Assembly (NCBI GenBank): GCA_023433275.1
Contig: JAEZDN010000133.1
Coordinates: 1-55,369 of the forward strand
Source of the DNA: Verrucomicrobiota bacterium
GTDB lineage: Bacteria > Verrucomicrobiota > Verrucomicrobiia > Opitutales > Opitutaceae
Direction: 5' to 3'
DNA length: 55,369 nt
Position 1 is the first letter of the stretch, and every line of letters begins with the position of its first letter. The notes below the pieces were generated by a model. The model saw only the letters and a list, made by a program, of their open reading frames with translations. It was not told the DNA's origin and searched no databases. The position numbers and the translations under genes were made by a program. Below are positions 44,110 to 51,588 of this stretch, one piece after another.

Positions 44110-44817
44110 ATGCTGAGTCTGTTCCCGGCTTACCCTCTTTTCGGCACCGTCAACATCGTCCAGGTCTTCATGCAGTGCGACCTCGTGGGCCAGGTGATCA
44201 CGGTCCTGTTGATGATCTTCAGTATTTTCGCCTGGTCGGTGATGCTCGGAAAGCGCAACGAGCTCAAGCAGCTGCGGCGGATGAACCACGCGTTCGAGCA
44301 GCGGCTGCGCGAGGAGCGCAAGCTGCTGGACCTGCCGGAGTCGTTTCGCAGCAAGCGTTCGATTCCCTACGCGGACCTCCTCGCGGAGGCGATCGAGTCC
44401 TACTGGCGCGCGGCGGCCATCGGCAAGGAGAAGGGCGACGACAGCCTGCATGCCCGGCTCGAGCACGCCGAGAACGCGATCCAGCGCGCGCTGGCGCGAC
44501 AGGCGTTGCGCTATGAGGAAAGCATGGTCTGGCTCGCGACGATGGTCACGATCGCGCCGTTCATGGGCCTGCTCGGCACAGTGTGGGGCGTGATGGAGGC
44601 GTTCAGCGCCGTCTCGGTCATGCAGACCGCGAGCATCCAGACGCTCGCGCCCGGTGTATCGGCGGCCTTGCTGACCACGATCGCGGGCCTGGTGGTGGCG
44701 ATCCCGTCAGTGGTGGGCTACAATGTGCTTTTCAGCAACACGAAGACGATGATGACCGAGATCGAGAACTACGCGAGCTCCTTGGCGGACCGCATCGAGC
44801 TCGAGATGCAGAAGTAA
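44110..44817 (+). CDS. MotA/TolQ/ExbB-family proton channel protein
   Basis: The 235-residue inner-membrane protein has three helices: LVGQVITVLLMIFSIFAWSV near residue 24, a long cytoplasmic loop, then YEESMVWLATMVTIAPFMGL then LGTVWGVMEAF and APGVSAALLTTIAGLVVAIP, the conserved TolQ/ExbB pair of helices. With the ExbD-like and TonB-like partners it uses the proton gradient to energise the outer membrane. The start was chosen at the ATG of MLSLFPAYPLF; the frame opens earlier but lacks family sequence. The three genes are 9 and 5 bases apart and form one operon. Confidence 0.93.
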   Translation: MLSLFPAYPLFGTVNIVQVFMQCDLVGQVITVLLMIFSIFAWSVMLGKRNELKQLRRMNHAFEQRLREERKLLDLPESFRSKRSIPYADLLAEAIESYWRAAAIGKEKGDDSLHARLEHAENAIQRALARQALRYEESMVWLATMVTIAPFMGLLGTVWGVMEAFSAVSVMQTASIQTLAPGVSAALLTTIAGLVVAIPSVVGYNVLFSNTKTMMTEIENYASSLADRIELEMQK

Positions 44818-44826
44818 TTAACGACC

Positions 44827-45252
44827 ATGGCCCGCACCTTCAAGCGCCAGCGCCAGACGCATCCGATCTCGGAGCTGAACGTCACCAACCTGATCGACGT
44901 GGCGTTCACGTTGCTGATCATCTTCATGATCGCGACCCCGCTGATCCAGCAGGAGCAGACGATCCCGGTCAACCTGCCCGGGGAATCGAAGCGCGACCAG
45001 GCGAAGCCGCCGCCGGACACGGAGTTCGTCGCCATCTCGATCGATCGGTCGGGCAATTACTATTTTGGCAGCGAGCGGATGTCATTGCCGGAGATTTCCC
45101 GCCAGCTCATGGCCGAGGCGGCCAAGGCCAAGCAGCCGGTGATCCGGATCCGCGCCGATCTCACCCTCCAGTGGCAGCAGGTGGTGCGGGTGATGGACGA
45201 GGTGAAGCGGCACAACCTCACGAAGATCACCTTTGATACCGAGGCCCACTGA
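44827..45252 (+). CDS. ExbD/TolR-family biopolymer transport protein
   Basis: The 141-residue protein has a single N-terminal transmembrane helix, with the conserved Asp24 in NVTNLIDVAFTLLIIFMIAT, and a periplasmic domain (PPDTEFVAISIDRSGNYYFG) ending in VMDEVKRHNLTKITFDTEAH. The aspartate is essential for proton-driven rotation or movement in the family. It follows the ExbB-like gene by 9 bases and precedes the TonB-like gene by 5. No tolB or pal lies downstream, so an Exb/TonB rather than a full Tol-Pal system is likely here. Confidence 0.95.
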   Translation: MARTFKRQRQTHPISELNVTNLIDVAFTLLIIFMIATPLIQQEQTIPVNLPGESKRDQAKPPPDTEFVAISIDRSGNYYFGSERMSLPEISRQLMAEAAKAKQPVIRIRADLTLQWQQVVRVMDEVKRHNLTKITFDTEAH

Positions 45253-45257
45253 GCCTG

Positions 45258-46097
45258 ATGCGCGCGAATCCGTCCAGTTCGCTGCTCCTGTCGCTGGTGC
45301 TGCACGCCGGCTTCGTGGGGGCGATCCTGCTGGCGACCTACTTCTTCGCGCAACGGGTGCGGGAGCAGCCCGTGATCTTCGAGTTGGTGGCCGGCGACGC
45401 CACGGCGCCGGATGAGCTCGTTGCGCCCGCCCTGGGCAACACGACCAGCAAGATCAAACTGGAGATTCCGAAGGTCGAACTGGTCCCCACGATGCCCGAA
45501 CCCGAACCGGTGGTACAGACGCGGCCCGAGCCCGCGCCGGTGACGCCGCCCCCGCCCAAGGAAAAGGCCAAACCGAAGACCCCGGAAAAGCCCAAGGCCG
45601 ACACCTCGCTGGCCAAGGAAGTGAAACAAGCGCAACGGATGTCGTATCAGGATTACCTGAAGAAGCATCCCACGCCCAAGCAAAGCGCATCGACCAAGCC
45701 GCGCGCCGCCGCCAAGGTCCCGAAAATCGACGCCACCGGCATCGCGAGCGGGGTGAAAGGTGGCTCGACCGCCAACACGAAGGGCGGGGGAGGAGGCAAG
45801 GCCCTGACGCGCGAGCAACAGAATCAGATGAACACTTATATTTCCCTGCTGATCCAGGAGCTCAAGAAGGCGCACGAACCGCCGTCGGGGGTCAGCGACC
45901 GCTTGGAAGCCCGCGTGACGTTCGACATCACGGCAAGCGGCGCTATTTTGAATCCGCGGATCGTGAAATCATCCGGCGACAAGGCATTCGATGAGTCGGT
46001 GTTGGAGGCTTTCCTGCGCATGCGCTCGATCGGACCCACGCCGAATCGGCGGCCCGACACCTGGACGGTGACCTTCAAAATGCGGGATGAGGCCTGA
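45258..46097 (+). CDS. TonB/TolA-family energy transducer
   Basis: This 279-residue protein starts MRANPSSSLLLSLVLHAGFV, with the usual His in the transmembrane helix, and the helix continues GAILLATYFFAQRV. A proline- and glutamate-rich segment (EPEPVVQTRPEPAPVTPPPP then KEKAKPKTPEKPK, about 78-110) spans the periplasm. The C-terminal domain (LEARVTFDITASGAILNPRI, then KSSGDKAFDESVLEAFLRM) contacts outer-membrane receptors or Pal. A glycine-rich KGGGGGKALTR linker lies before it. It ends the ExbB/ExbD operon, 75 bases before the tRNA. Confidence 0.9.
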   Translation: MRANPSSSLLLSLVLHAGFVGAILLATYFFAQRVREQPVIFELVAGDATAPDELVAPALGNTTSKIKLEIPKVELVPTMPEPEPVVQTRPEPAPVTPPPPKEKAKPKTPEKPKADTSLAKEVKQAQRMSYQDYLKKHPTPKQSASTKPRAAAKVPKIDATGIASGVKGGSTANTKGGGGGKALTREQQNQMNTYISLLIQELKKAHEPPSGVSDRLEARVTFDITASGAILNPRIVKSSGDKAFDESVLEAFLRMRSIGPTPNRRPDTWTVTFKMRDEA

Positions 46098-46131
46098 CGG
46101 CGGACGGACGCATCGAGTTGCGAAAAATTCC

Positions 46132-46161
46132 TTGCATTTGCTCCGCAAAAACCCCTTTTAG
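46132..46161 (+). promoter_or_regulatory. Candidate promoter of tRNA-Ala
   Basis: TTGCAT (46132-46137) and TTTTAG (46156-46161), 18 bases apart, lie 12 bases before the tRNA. The stretch is AT-rich (CGAAAAATTCC upstream) compared with its surroundings. The -10 match is poor, so this is tentative. Confidence 0.35.
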
Positions 46162-46172
46162 GCCCTTCGCAC

Positions 46173-46248
46173 GGGCTCTTAGCTCAGTTGGTAGAGCGCC
46201 TCAATGGCATTGAGGAGGTCAGCGGTTCGAACCCGCTAGGGTCCACCA
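46173..46248 (+). tRNA. tRNA-Ala, anticodon GGC
   Basis: A complete 76-base cloverleaf. The acceptor stem GGGCTCT/AGGGTCC pairs with two G-U pairs, followed by discriminator A and an encoded CCA. The D arm is GCTCAGTTGGTAGAGC. The anticodon stem is CCTCA/TGAGG with loop ATGGCAT, giving anticodon GGC, which reads the alanine codons GCC and GCT. The T arm is AGCGG TTCGAAC CCGCT. The gene is flanked by the TonB gene and a terminator. Confidence 0.97.
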
Positions 46249-46252
46249 ATTT

Positions 46253-46289
46253 AAGAAAGCCACCCTCCGGGGTGGCTTTCTTCGTTTTT
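46253..46289 (+). terminator. Rho-independent terminator after tRNA-Ala
   Basis: Stem AAGAAAGCCACCC (46253-46265) and GGGTGGCTTTCTT (46270-46282) pair perfectly over 13 bases around TCCG, followed by CGTTTTT. The T run reaches the stop codon of the convergent M50 protease gene (46288-46290). With an A-rich 5' side it could also terminate leftward transcription. Confidence 0.93.
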
Positions 46290-47073
46290 AGTTCGGGCCA
46301 GACGAAAGGAGCGGCGGTTGCGGCTCCATCGGATCGGTGACGAGAGCGGCGCGTCGGGCGACCTCCGCCCAGTATGCCTCCTCCTGCTCGTGCAGCAACA
46401 AGGCGCGATACTCAGCCCCTGCCGCGACGTAGATGAAGACAAACAAGACGCCCGCGATCAGGTGTTCGAAATACGCCACGGCCACGACCGCCAGCACCAG
46501 CGCCGTCACGCGACCGACGGTAGCCGCCCACCATGTTGCCCGCAGGTAGGGGAGGCCGCAGGCGAGGATCGCCCGCAGGATCCGCCCGCCATCCATGGGG
46601 AAGACGGGCAGCAGGTTGAATACGCCCATGATGAGGTTGCCCCACCAGAGTTGCGTGAGCAGGTCCAGGAAGCTGTATTCCGGCACCACGGCGAGGCCGA
46701 GCAGAGGTCGCCACAGGAACGGGAGCAAGACGGCGGCGATCGCAAAGTTCACCGCGGGGCCGGCGATCGTGATGAGCAATTCCGCGGCCGGACGCCTGGG
46801 AATGCGCTCCATCTCCGCCATGCCGCCGATGGGCAGGAGCAGAATCCGGGGAACGCGAACGCCGTGGCGACGGGCGGTCAGCGAATGGCCCAGTTCATGC
46901 AGGACCACGCAGCCGAAAAACATCACGATCAATGCCACGCTCCACGCCATCCCGAGCCAACCCGCCTGCTGCCAGCCGCGCCATCCATAGTAGGCGAGGA
47001 GCAGGCCAAAACTCACGTGGACCGCGAGTTGGATCCCGAAGATGCGAAACAAGTTAATTGACCAGCCTAGCAT
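46288..47073 (-). CDS. M50-family zinc metalloprotease (site-2 protease)
   Basis: The 261-residue inner-membrane protein has the zinc motif HELGH (His59, Glu60, His63) in CVVLHELGHSLTARRHGVRV, and the second motif NLLPVFPMDGGRILRA in a later helix, both in the membrane as usual for site-2 proteases. About six hydrophobic segments are seen (LAVHVSFGLLLAYYGW, VALIVMFFGCVVLHEL). These enzymes cut membrane-bound regulators. I chose the ATG of MLGWSINLFRIFG over one 12 codons earlier. The stop overlaps the tRNA terminator, and the gene is divergent from the sigma-54 regulator gene. Confidence 0.93.
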   Translation of the reverse strand: MLGWSINLFRIFGIQLAVHVSFGLLLAYYGWRGWQQAGWLGMAWSVALIVMFFGCVVLHELGHSLTARRHGVRVPRILLLPIGGMAEMERIPRRPAAELLITIAGPAVNFAIAAVLLPFLWRPLLGLAVVPEYSFLDLLTQLWWGNLIMGVFNLLPVFPMDGGRILRAILACGLPYLRATWWAATVGRVTALVLAVVAVAYFEHLIAGVLFVFIYVAAGAEYRALLLHEQEEAYWAEVARRAALVTDPMEPQPPLLSSGPN

Positions 47074-47128
47074 GGGCGGTAAGTAGAACCGTCTTTCCCG
47101 AAAGCGCACATTCTATTCACGACCACTG

Positions 47129-48493
47129 ATGTCCGAAACCGTTCCAGCGCCCCGAATCCTCGTCATCGACGACGATAACGAGGTGCGTTACTCGCTCAAT
47201 CGCGTGCTCTCCACGCAACGTTACGAGGTGCAGGAGGCGCCGAGTGGCGAGGAAGGGGTGGCCGCGGTCAAGAAACAGGCGCCCGACGTCGTCCTGCTCG
47301 ACAACCGCATGACGGGGATGTCCGGCCTCGAGACCCTCCAGCATATCCGGGCGGCCAATCCGAAACAGTTGATCATCTTCATGACCGCCTTCGGCACGGC
47401 GCAGACCGCGATCGAGGCGATGAAGTTCGGGGCCTTTGATTACGTGGTGAAGCCATTCGACCCGCCGAAGCTGCTGGCGCTGGTCGAAAGCGCGTTGCGG
47501 ACGCAGGCCGACAGCAAGTCGGCGGCGGGCTACAAGCCGGTGATCAACACGGACGAGCACAAGGAAGGCATCGTCGGCGCCTCCAGTGCCATGCAGCAAG
47601 TGTTCAAGATCATCGGCCAGTTCGCCGCGAGCGACGCCTCGGTGATGATCACGGGGGAGAGCGGCACCGGCAAGGAGCTCGTCGCGCGCAGCCTGCACCG
47701 GCACAGCCATCGCGCGGCGAAGCCCTATGTGGCGGTCAACTGCGCGGCGATCCCGGAGAACCTGATCGAGAGCGAGCTCTTCGGCCACGAGCGCGGATCC
47801 TTCACCGGCGCGACCGCGCAGCGGCTGGGCAAGTTCGAGCAATGCGACGGCGGCACGATCTTCCTCGATGAGATCGGCGACATGACGCCGACCACGCAGA
47901 CCAAGATCCTGCGCGTGCTGCAGGAGGGCGACATCCAGCGCGTGGGCGGCGTCGAGACGATCAAGGTCAACGTGCGCGTGGTGGCCGCGACCAACAAGGA
48001 TCTCGAGGCGCTGGTGCGGGAGAAGAAATTCCGCGAGGACCTCTATTACCGGCTGAACGTGGTGCGCGTGAAACTGCCGCCGTTGCGCGAGCGCACGGAG
48101 GACGTGCCGCAGATCGTGGATTTCTTCGTGCAGAACCTCGCAAAGGCCAAGAAGGTCAAGGCGCGCAAGGTCGCCCCCGAGGCGCTGTCCCTGCTGGCCG
48201 CGTACCCGTGGCCGGGCAATGTGCGGGAACTGGAAAACGTGGTTTACCGCAGCGCGGTGGCGGCGACCGGTGACACGATCCTGCCGAAGGACCTGCCCGA
48301 TGAGGTGCGCGAGCCGAAGGCCGCGAACGCCGCCGGGGCCGAGGCGCTCGAACCGCTCTACGACCGGCTGGCGAAGGCACTGCGGGCCCAACATCCCGGC
48401 GAAGAGCGGGCCATCTTGCTCGAGGCGATGGAATCGCGCCTGCCGGAGAGCGGCAAACCGACGCCGAAAAAGAAATCCAGGAAGGCGGAGTAG
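47129..48493 (+). CDS. NtrC-family sigma-54-dependent response regulator lacking a C-terminal HTH
   Basis: This 454-residue protein has a receiver (LVIDDDNEVR, phosphoacceptor in VVLLDNRMTGMSG at Asp58, FMTAFGTAQT, YVVKPFDPPK) and an AAA+ domain (Walker A GESGTGKELVARSLHRHS, loop GHERGSFTGATAQRLG, Walker B IFLDEIGDM, DLYYRLNVVRVKLPPLRER, PWPGNVRELENVVYRS). The loop reads GSFTGA rather than GAFTGA. After the AAA+ domain only about 65 residues remain, including LRAQHPGEERAILLEAMESR, ending KPTPKKKSRKAE; the usual Fis-type HTH is missing. The stop is clear and no HTH is encoded downstream. It may act without specific DNA binding. No cognate kinase gene is adjacent. Confidence 0.93.
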   Translation: MSETVPAPRILVIDDDNEVRYSLNRVLSTQRYEVQEAPSGEEGVAAVKKQAPDVVLLDNRMTGMSGLETLQHIRAANPKQLIIFMTAFGTAQTAIEAMKFGAFDYVVKPFDPPKLLALVESALRTQADSKSAAGYKPVINTDEHKEGIVGASSAMQQVFKIIGQFAASDASVMITGESGTGKELVARSLHRHSHRAAKPYVAVNCAAIPENLIESELFGHERGSFTGATAQRLGKFEQCDGGTIFLDEIGDMTPTTQTKILRVLQEGDIQRVGGVETIKVNVRVVAATNKDLEALVREKKFREDLYYRLNVVRVKLPPLRERTEDVPQIVDFFVQNLAKAKKVKARKVAPEALSLLAAYPWPGNVRELENVVYRSAVAATGDTILPKDLPDEVREPKAANAAGAEALEPLYDRLAKALRAQHPGEERAILLEAMESRLPESGKPTPKKKSRKAE

Positions 48494-48574
48494 GAGGGAG
48501 GAAGCGTGGTTGGTATAGCCGCAGGCGCGGCGCGGCAGTCGAAATTGGTTTGAGGGATCAGGATTCGGCTATTC

Positions 48575-48598
48575 GTAGGGGCGCAGTCTTGCTGCGCC
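48575..48598 (+). repeat. REP-like hairpin, GTAG head
   Basis: GTAG followed by GGGCGCAG TCTTG CTGCGCC: stem GGCGCAG (48580-48586) and CTGCGCC (48592-48598). It is the inverse of the copies at 13-37 and 14994-15018 and abuts the composite repeat at 48601. Confidence 0.75.
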
Positions 48599-48600
48599 GT

Positions 48601-48698
48601 GAGCCGGTACGATGCAGTTGGATGCTGGGGGCGCGGATAGACCGAGCCCTTTTCTCGCTGTGGGAACCGAGGGCGTGGACGAGCCACGCCCCTACAAC
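48601..48698. repeat. 98-base composite repeat, second copy
   Basis: Colinear with 26111-26208. Its 3' hairpin is a perfect palindrome, GGGCGTGG (48671-48678) and CCACGCCC (48684-48691) around ACGAG, followed by CTAC (GTAG head on the minus strand). The 5' hairpin has lost its pairing. Confidence 0.75.
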
Positions 48699-48784
48699 TG
48701 ATGAGTCTGGCTGGAGCATGCGTAGCGAGCGGACACGCGAGACTACTTCCGCACCTGCGGTCGCTCCCGCTACCCTCCATCGCT

Positions 48785-48824
48785 TCGTCCGTCCCCTTGG
48801 TTCCTTCGCTGCGCTCAGGATGAC
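48785..48824. repeat. Half copy of the dispersed palindromic repeat
   Basis: CGTCCGTCCCCTTGGTTCC then TTCGCTGCGCTCAGGATGAC matches only the spacer and right arm of copies A-C; the left arm is absent. Confidence 0.65.
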
Positions 48825-48927
48825 GGGGGGTGAGAGTGGGTTTGTGTTCGTGGATCTGGCCGCCGCGACCGCTTTCGCTCAGCAACCTGACCAGGGTCAC
48901 CCGAGGCACACGCCACGGGTGACGGCC

Positions 48928-49920
48928 CTAGGATGTCGCGTAGCCCCGGGGCTTCGCCTGATGCCAGCGCCACGCCGTCGCGACGATGGGCTCGATCGTC
49001 TTGAACTTCGGCGACCAGCCGAGCTCGGCGCGGGCCTTGGACGCATCGGCGTACAACGCGGGCGGATCGCCGGCGCGGCGAGGCGCGAAGGTCGCCGGCA
49101 CCTTGAGACCGGAAACATTTTCGACGGCGCGGATGACTTCGAGCACCGACGTCGGCGTGCCGGTTCCGAGATTATAGAAATGCTGGGCTCCCGGCGCCTC
49201 GAGCAACGGAAAGGCCGCGATGTGGGCGCGGCTCAAATCATCGACGTGCACGTAGTCGCGCAGGCAGGTGCCGTCGGGGGTGGGGTAGTCACGGCCGAAG
49301 ATCTGCAGCGCCGGGCGCGTGCCCTGGGCTGCGCCGATGGCGAGCGGGATGAGGTGGGATTCGGGATCGTGGTCCTCGCCGATGGAGCCATCCTCGGCGG
49401 CACCCGCGGCGTTGAAGTAGCGGAACGCCGCGAAGCTAAGCCCGGTGGCGGGCGCGAGCGCCTTCAGCATGTTCTCCACATCGAGCTTGGTCTGGCCGTA
49501 CGGATTGATGGGACGCTGGGGCAAGGTCTCGGTGATCGGCATCTGCTCGGGGATGCCGTATGTCGCGCACGTGGAGGAGAACACGAATTTCCTCACGCCC
49601 TGCCGCAACATGGCGTCGACGAGGGTGAGGGTCGCGGCGACATTGTTGTGGTAATACTTGAGCGGATCCGTGACTGACTCGCCCACGTAGGCATAGGCGG
49701 CGAAGTGCATGACCACGTCGGGCCGCTCGGTCGCGAGGACGTCGCTGACGGCGGCCTTGTCGCCGAGGTTCACCTCGTGAAAGCGGACGGTCGGGGGAAC
49801 GGCGGCGCGGTGGCCGTAAACCAGATTGTCGACCACGACGGGTTCGTGGCCGGCGGCGACGAGCTGGTTGACGCAGTGACTGCCGATGTAACCGGCTCCG
49901 CCGGCGACGAGAACTTTCAT
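48928..49920 (-). CDS. galE: UDP-glucose 4-epimerase
   Basis: This 330-residue short-chain dehydrogenase-type epimerase interconverts UDP-glucose and UDP-galactose (and perhaps the N-acetyl forms) using bound NAD. It shows the NAD motif MKVLVAGGAGYIGSHCVNQL, the strand VVMHFAAYAYVGESV, catalytic SSTCATYG and YGQTKLDVENML (Tyr-x-x-x-Lys), and LRDYVHVDDLSRAHIAAF. I chose the ATG at the conserved MKVLVAGG; the frame extends upstream without support. The leader is pyrimidine-rich (ACTCCCCTTTC). It is divergent from the ketosynthase gene, 71 bases apart, so they may share a regulatory region. Confidence 0.95.
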   Translation of the reverse strand: MKVLVAGGAGYIGSHCVNQLVAAGHEPVVVDNLVYGHRAAVPPTVRFHEVNLGDKAAVSDVLATERPDVVMHFAAYAYVGESVTDPLKYYHNNVAATLTLVDAMLRQGVRKFVFSSTCATYGIPEQMPITETLPQRPINPYGQTKLDVENMLKALAPATGLSFAAFRYFNAAGAAEDGSIGEDHDPESHLIPLAIGAAQGTRPALQIFGRDYPTPDGTCLRDYVHVDDLSRAHIAAFPLLEAPGAQHFYNLGTGTPTSVLEVIRAVENVSGLKVPATFAPRRAGDPPALYADASKARAELGWSPKFKTIEPIVATAWRWHQAKPRGYATS

Positions 49921-49991
49921 GAAAGGGGAGTTTTTGTTTTTAACTTTCCATTGGCTAGGCAAATCTGTTTTGACCGTCGTCCCTTTCGTCC

Positions 49992-51230
49992 ATGAAGCAA
50001 ACACGCATTGTCATCACCGGCATCGGCCTGACCGCCCCGAACGGCAACAGCCTGGGTGAGTTCCGCCACAGCCTGCTCCATGGCGTGTCGGGCATCGCCC
50101 TGACCGAGGTGCGTTACATGGGGCAGTGGCCGGCGGGCCTGTGCAAATTCGACCCTTTCAAGCATCAGAAGAAGAAGGACGTGCGGATCGGGACCCGGGC
50201 GGGGAGCATCAGCATTTACTGCGCGCGGGAGGCCGTCGCCGATTCCGGGATTGATTTGGAGACGCGGGACAAGAGCCGCGTCGGCGTCTACCTGGGCATC
50301 ACGGAACACGGCAACGTCGAGACCGAGAACGAGGTCTACAACATCTCCCAGTTCAAGTACGACACGAAGTTTTGGACCCATCACCACAATCCCCGGACGG
50401 TCGCGAACAGCCCGGCGGGCGAGGTGTCACTCAACCTCGGCACCACCGGCCCCGCGTACACCATCGGCGCGGCGTGTGCGGCCGGCAACATGGGTTTGAT
50501 CCACGCGGCGCAGATGCTCCGGTTGGGCGAGGTCGATTTGGCGATCGCCGGCGGCGTGAGCGAAAGCCCGCAGACCTTTGGCATTTTCGCGGGGTTCAAG
50601 AGCCAGAATGCGCTCGCCAGCCACGCGGACCCGACGAAGGCCAGCCGCCCGTTCGACAAGGCGCGCAACGGCATCGTCATCTCCGAGGGCGGATGCATCT
50701 ACACGATCGAACGGCTCGAGGACGCGCTGGCGCGCGGGGCGAAGATCTATGGCGAAATCGCCGGCTACTGCGTGAACTCGGACGCCACGGATTACGTCCT
50801 GCCCAATCCCGAGCGGCAGGCGCAATGCGTGGAGAAGGCACTGGTGAACGCCGGCCTGACCGTAGACGACATCGATATCGTCAATACGCACGCCACTTCG
50901 ACGCCCCAAGGCGACATCCAGGAATGCCAGGCGATCGCGGCGGTTTTCGCCAAGCGCAAGGAGCCGGCGGCCATCAACAACACCAAGAGCTTCATTGGGC
51001 ATGCCATGGGCGCCGCGGGGGCGCTGGAACTGGCCGGCAACCTGCCGAGTTTCGATGACTTGGTGGTGCACCCGACGATCAACGTGGAGGAGCTCGACCC
51101 CCAGTGCGACATCCCGGGCCTGGTCATCAACCAACCGCGAACCGTTAAACGGGTTGACGCCATCCTGAATAATTCCTTTGGTATGTTAGGAATCAATTCC
51201 ACCCTCATCATCAAGCGTTTCCGCAACTGA
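49992..51230 (+). CDS. Beta-ketoacyl-ACP synthase (FabF-like)
   Basis: The 412-residue condensing enzyme has a complete Cys-His-His triad: Cys162 in IGAACAAGNMGL, His300 in VNTHATSTPQGD and His337 in NTKSFIGHAMGAAG, with Lys332. These define KAS I/II-type enzymes that extend acyl chains with malonyl-ACP. The remaining start MKQTRIVITGIGLTAPNGNS is typical. Housekeeping fab genes are not nearby; instead an ACP gene follows by 13 bases and two CrtI-like oxidoreductases come later, which suggests a specialised lipid or polyene rather than general fatty acid synthesis. Confidence 0.93.
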   Translation: MKQTRIVITGIGLTAPNGNSLGEFRHSLLHGVSGIALTEVRYMGQWPAGLCKFDPFKHQKKKDVRIGTRAGSISIYCAREAVADSGIDLETRDKSRVGVYLGITEHGNVETENEVYNISQFKYDTKFWTHHHNPRTVANSPAGEVSLNLGTTGPAYTIGAACAAGNMGLIHAAQMLRLGEVDLAIAGGVSESPQTFGIFAGFKSQNALASHADPTKASRPFDKARNGIVISEGGCIYTIERLEDALARGAKIYGEIAGYCVNSDATDYVLPNPERQAQCVEKALVNAGLTVDDIDIVNTHATSTPQGDIQECQAIAAVFAKRKEPAAINNTKSFIGHAMGAAGALELAGNLPSFDDLVVHPTINVEELDPQCDIPGLVINQPRTVKRVDAILNNSFGMLGINSTLIIKRFRN

Positions 51231-51243
51231 CACCCATCGAATC

Positions 51244-51498
51244 ATGACGAAAGACGAATGCCGCAAGCTGGTTATCGATATCATTTCAGACATCGCGCCC
51301 GATGAGGATGTGAGTGCCGTGAAGCCGGACGTCCGCCTGCGTGACCAGCTTCAGCTCGATTCGATGGACTTCCTCGACATCGTCATGGAGCTCCGCAAGC
51401 GCCACGGCATCGAGGTGCCCGAAGCCGACTACATGCAGTTGGCCTCCCTCGACAGCTGCGCCGACTACCTGACGCCGAAATTCCAGGCGAAGGCCTGA
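51244..51498 (+). CDS. Acyl carrier protein
   Basis: This 84-residue acidic protein has the phosphopantetheine attachment serine in LQLDSMDFLDIVMELRKRHG (Ser40), in place of the common DSLD, and four predicted helices. It carries growing acyl chains for the adjacent ketosynthase. The last residues (YLTPKFQAKA) are not typical of housekeeping AcpP. It follows the ketosynthase gene by 13 bases and is followed by a strong terminator, so the two form a short transcript. Confidence 0.94.
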   Translation: MTKDECRKLVIDIISDIAPDEDVSAVKPDVRLRDQLQLDSMDFLDIVMELRKRHGIEVPEADYMQLASLDSCADYLTPKFQAKA

Positions 51499-51522
51499 GA
51501 AACTTCGCATGCTGGTTTTGCC

Positions 51523-51549
51523 AGGCGGGATCATTGATCCCGCCTTTTT
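51523..51549 (+). terminator. Rho-independent terminator after the ACP gene
   Basis: Stem AGGCGGGATC (51523-51532) and GATCCCGCCT (51536-51545) around ATT, followed by a T run that ends at 51549. It separates the ketosynthase-ACP pair from the CrtI-like gene, which starts 39 bases later. Confidence 0.92.
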
Positions 51550-51588
51550 CATGGCATGGTTTGACGAACCCGCCCTAGAACTGACCGC

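Larger units (their letters stand above)
48494..48927. other. Intergenic region filled with repeats
   Basis: This 434-base gap between convergent genes holds a GTAG-headed hairpin (48575-48598), the 98-base composite repeat (48601-48698) and a half copy of the dispersed palindromic element (about 48785-48824). No gene or RNA is supported. Confidence 0.7.

Noticed and set aside
48359..48493. A frameshift that would restore an HTH to the NtrC-type regulator
   Set aside because: None of the three frames after the AAA+ domain encodes a Fis-type HTH, so the domain is truly missing in this sequence.
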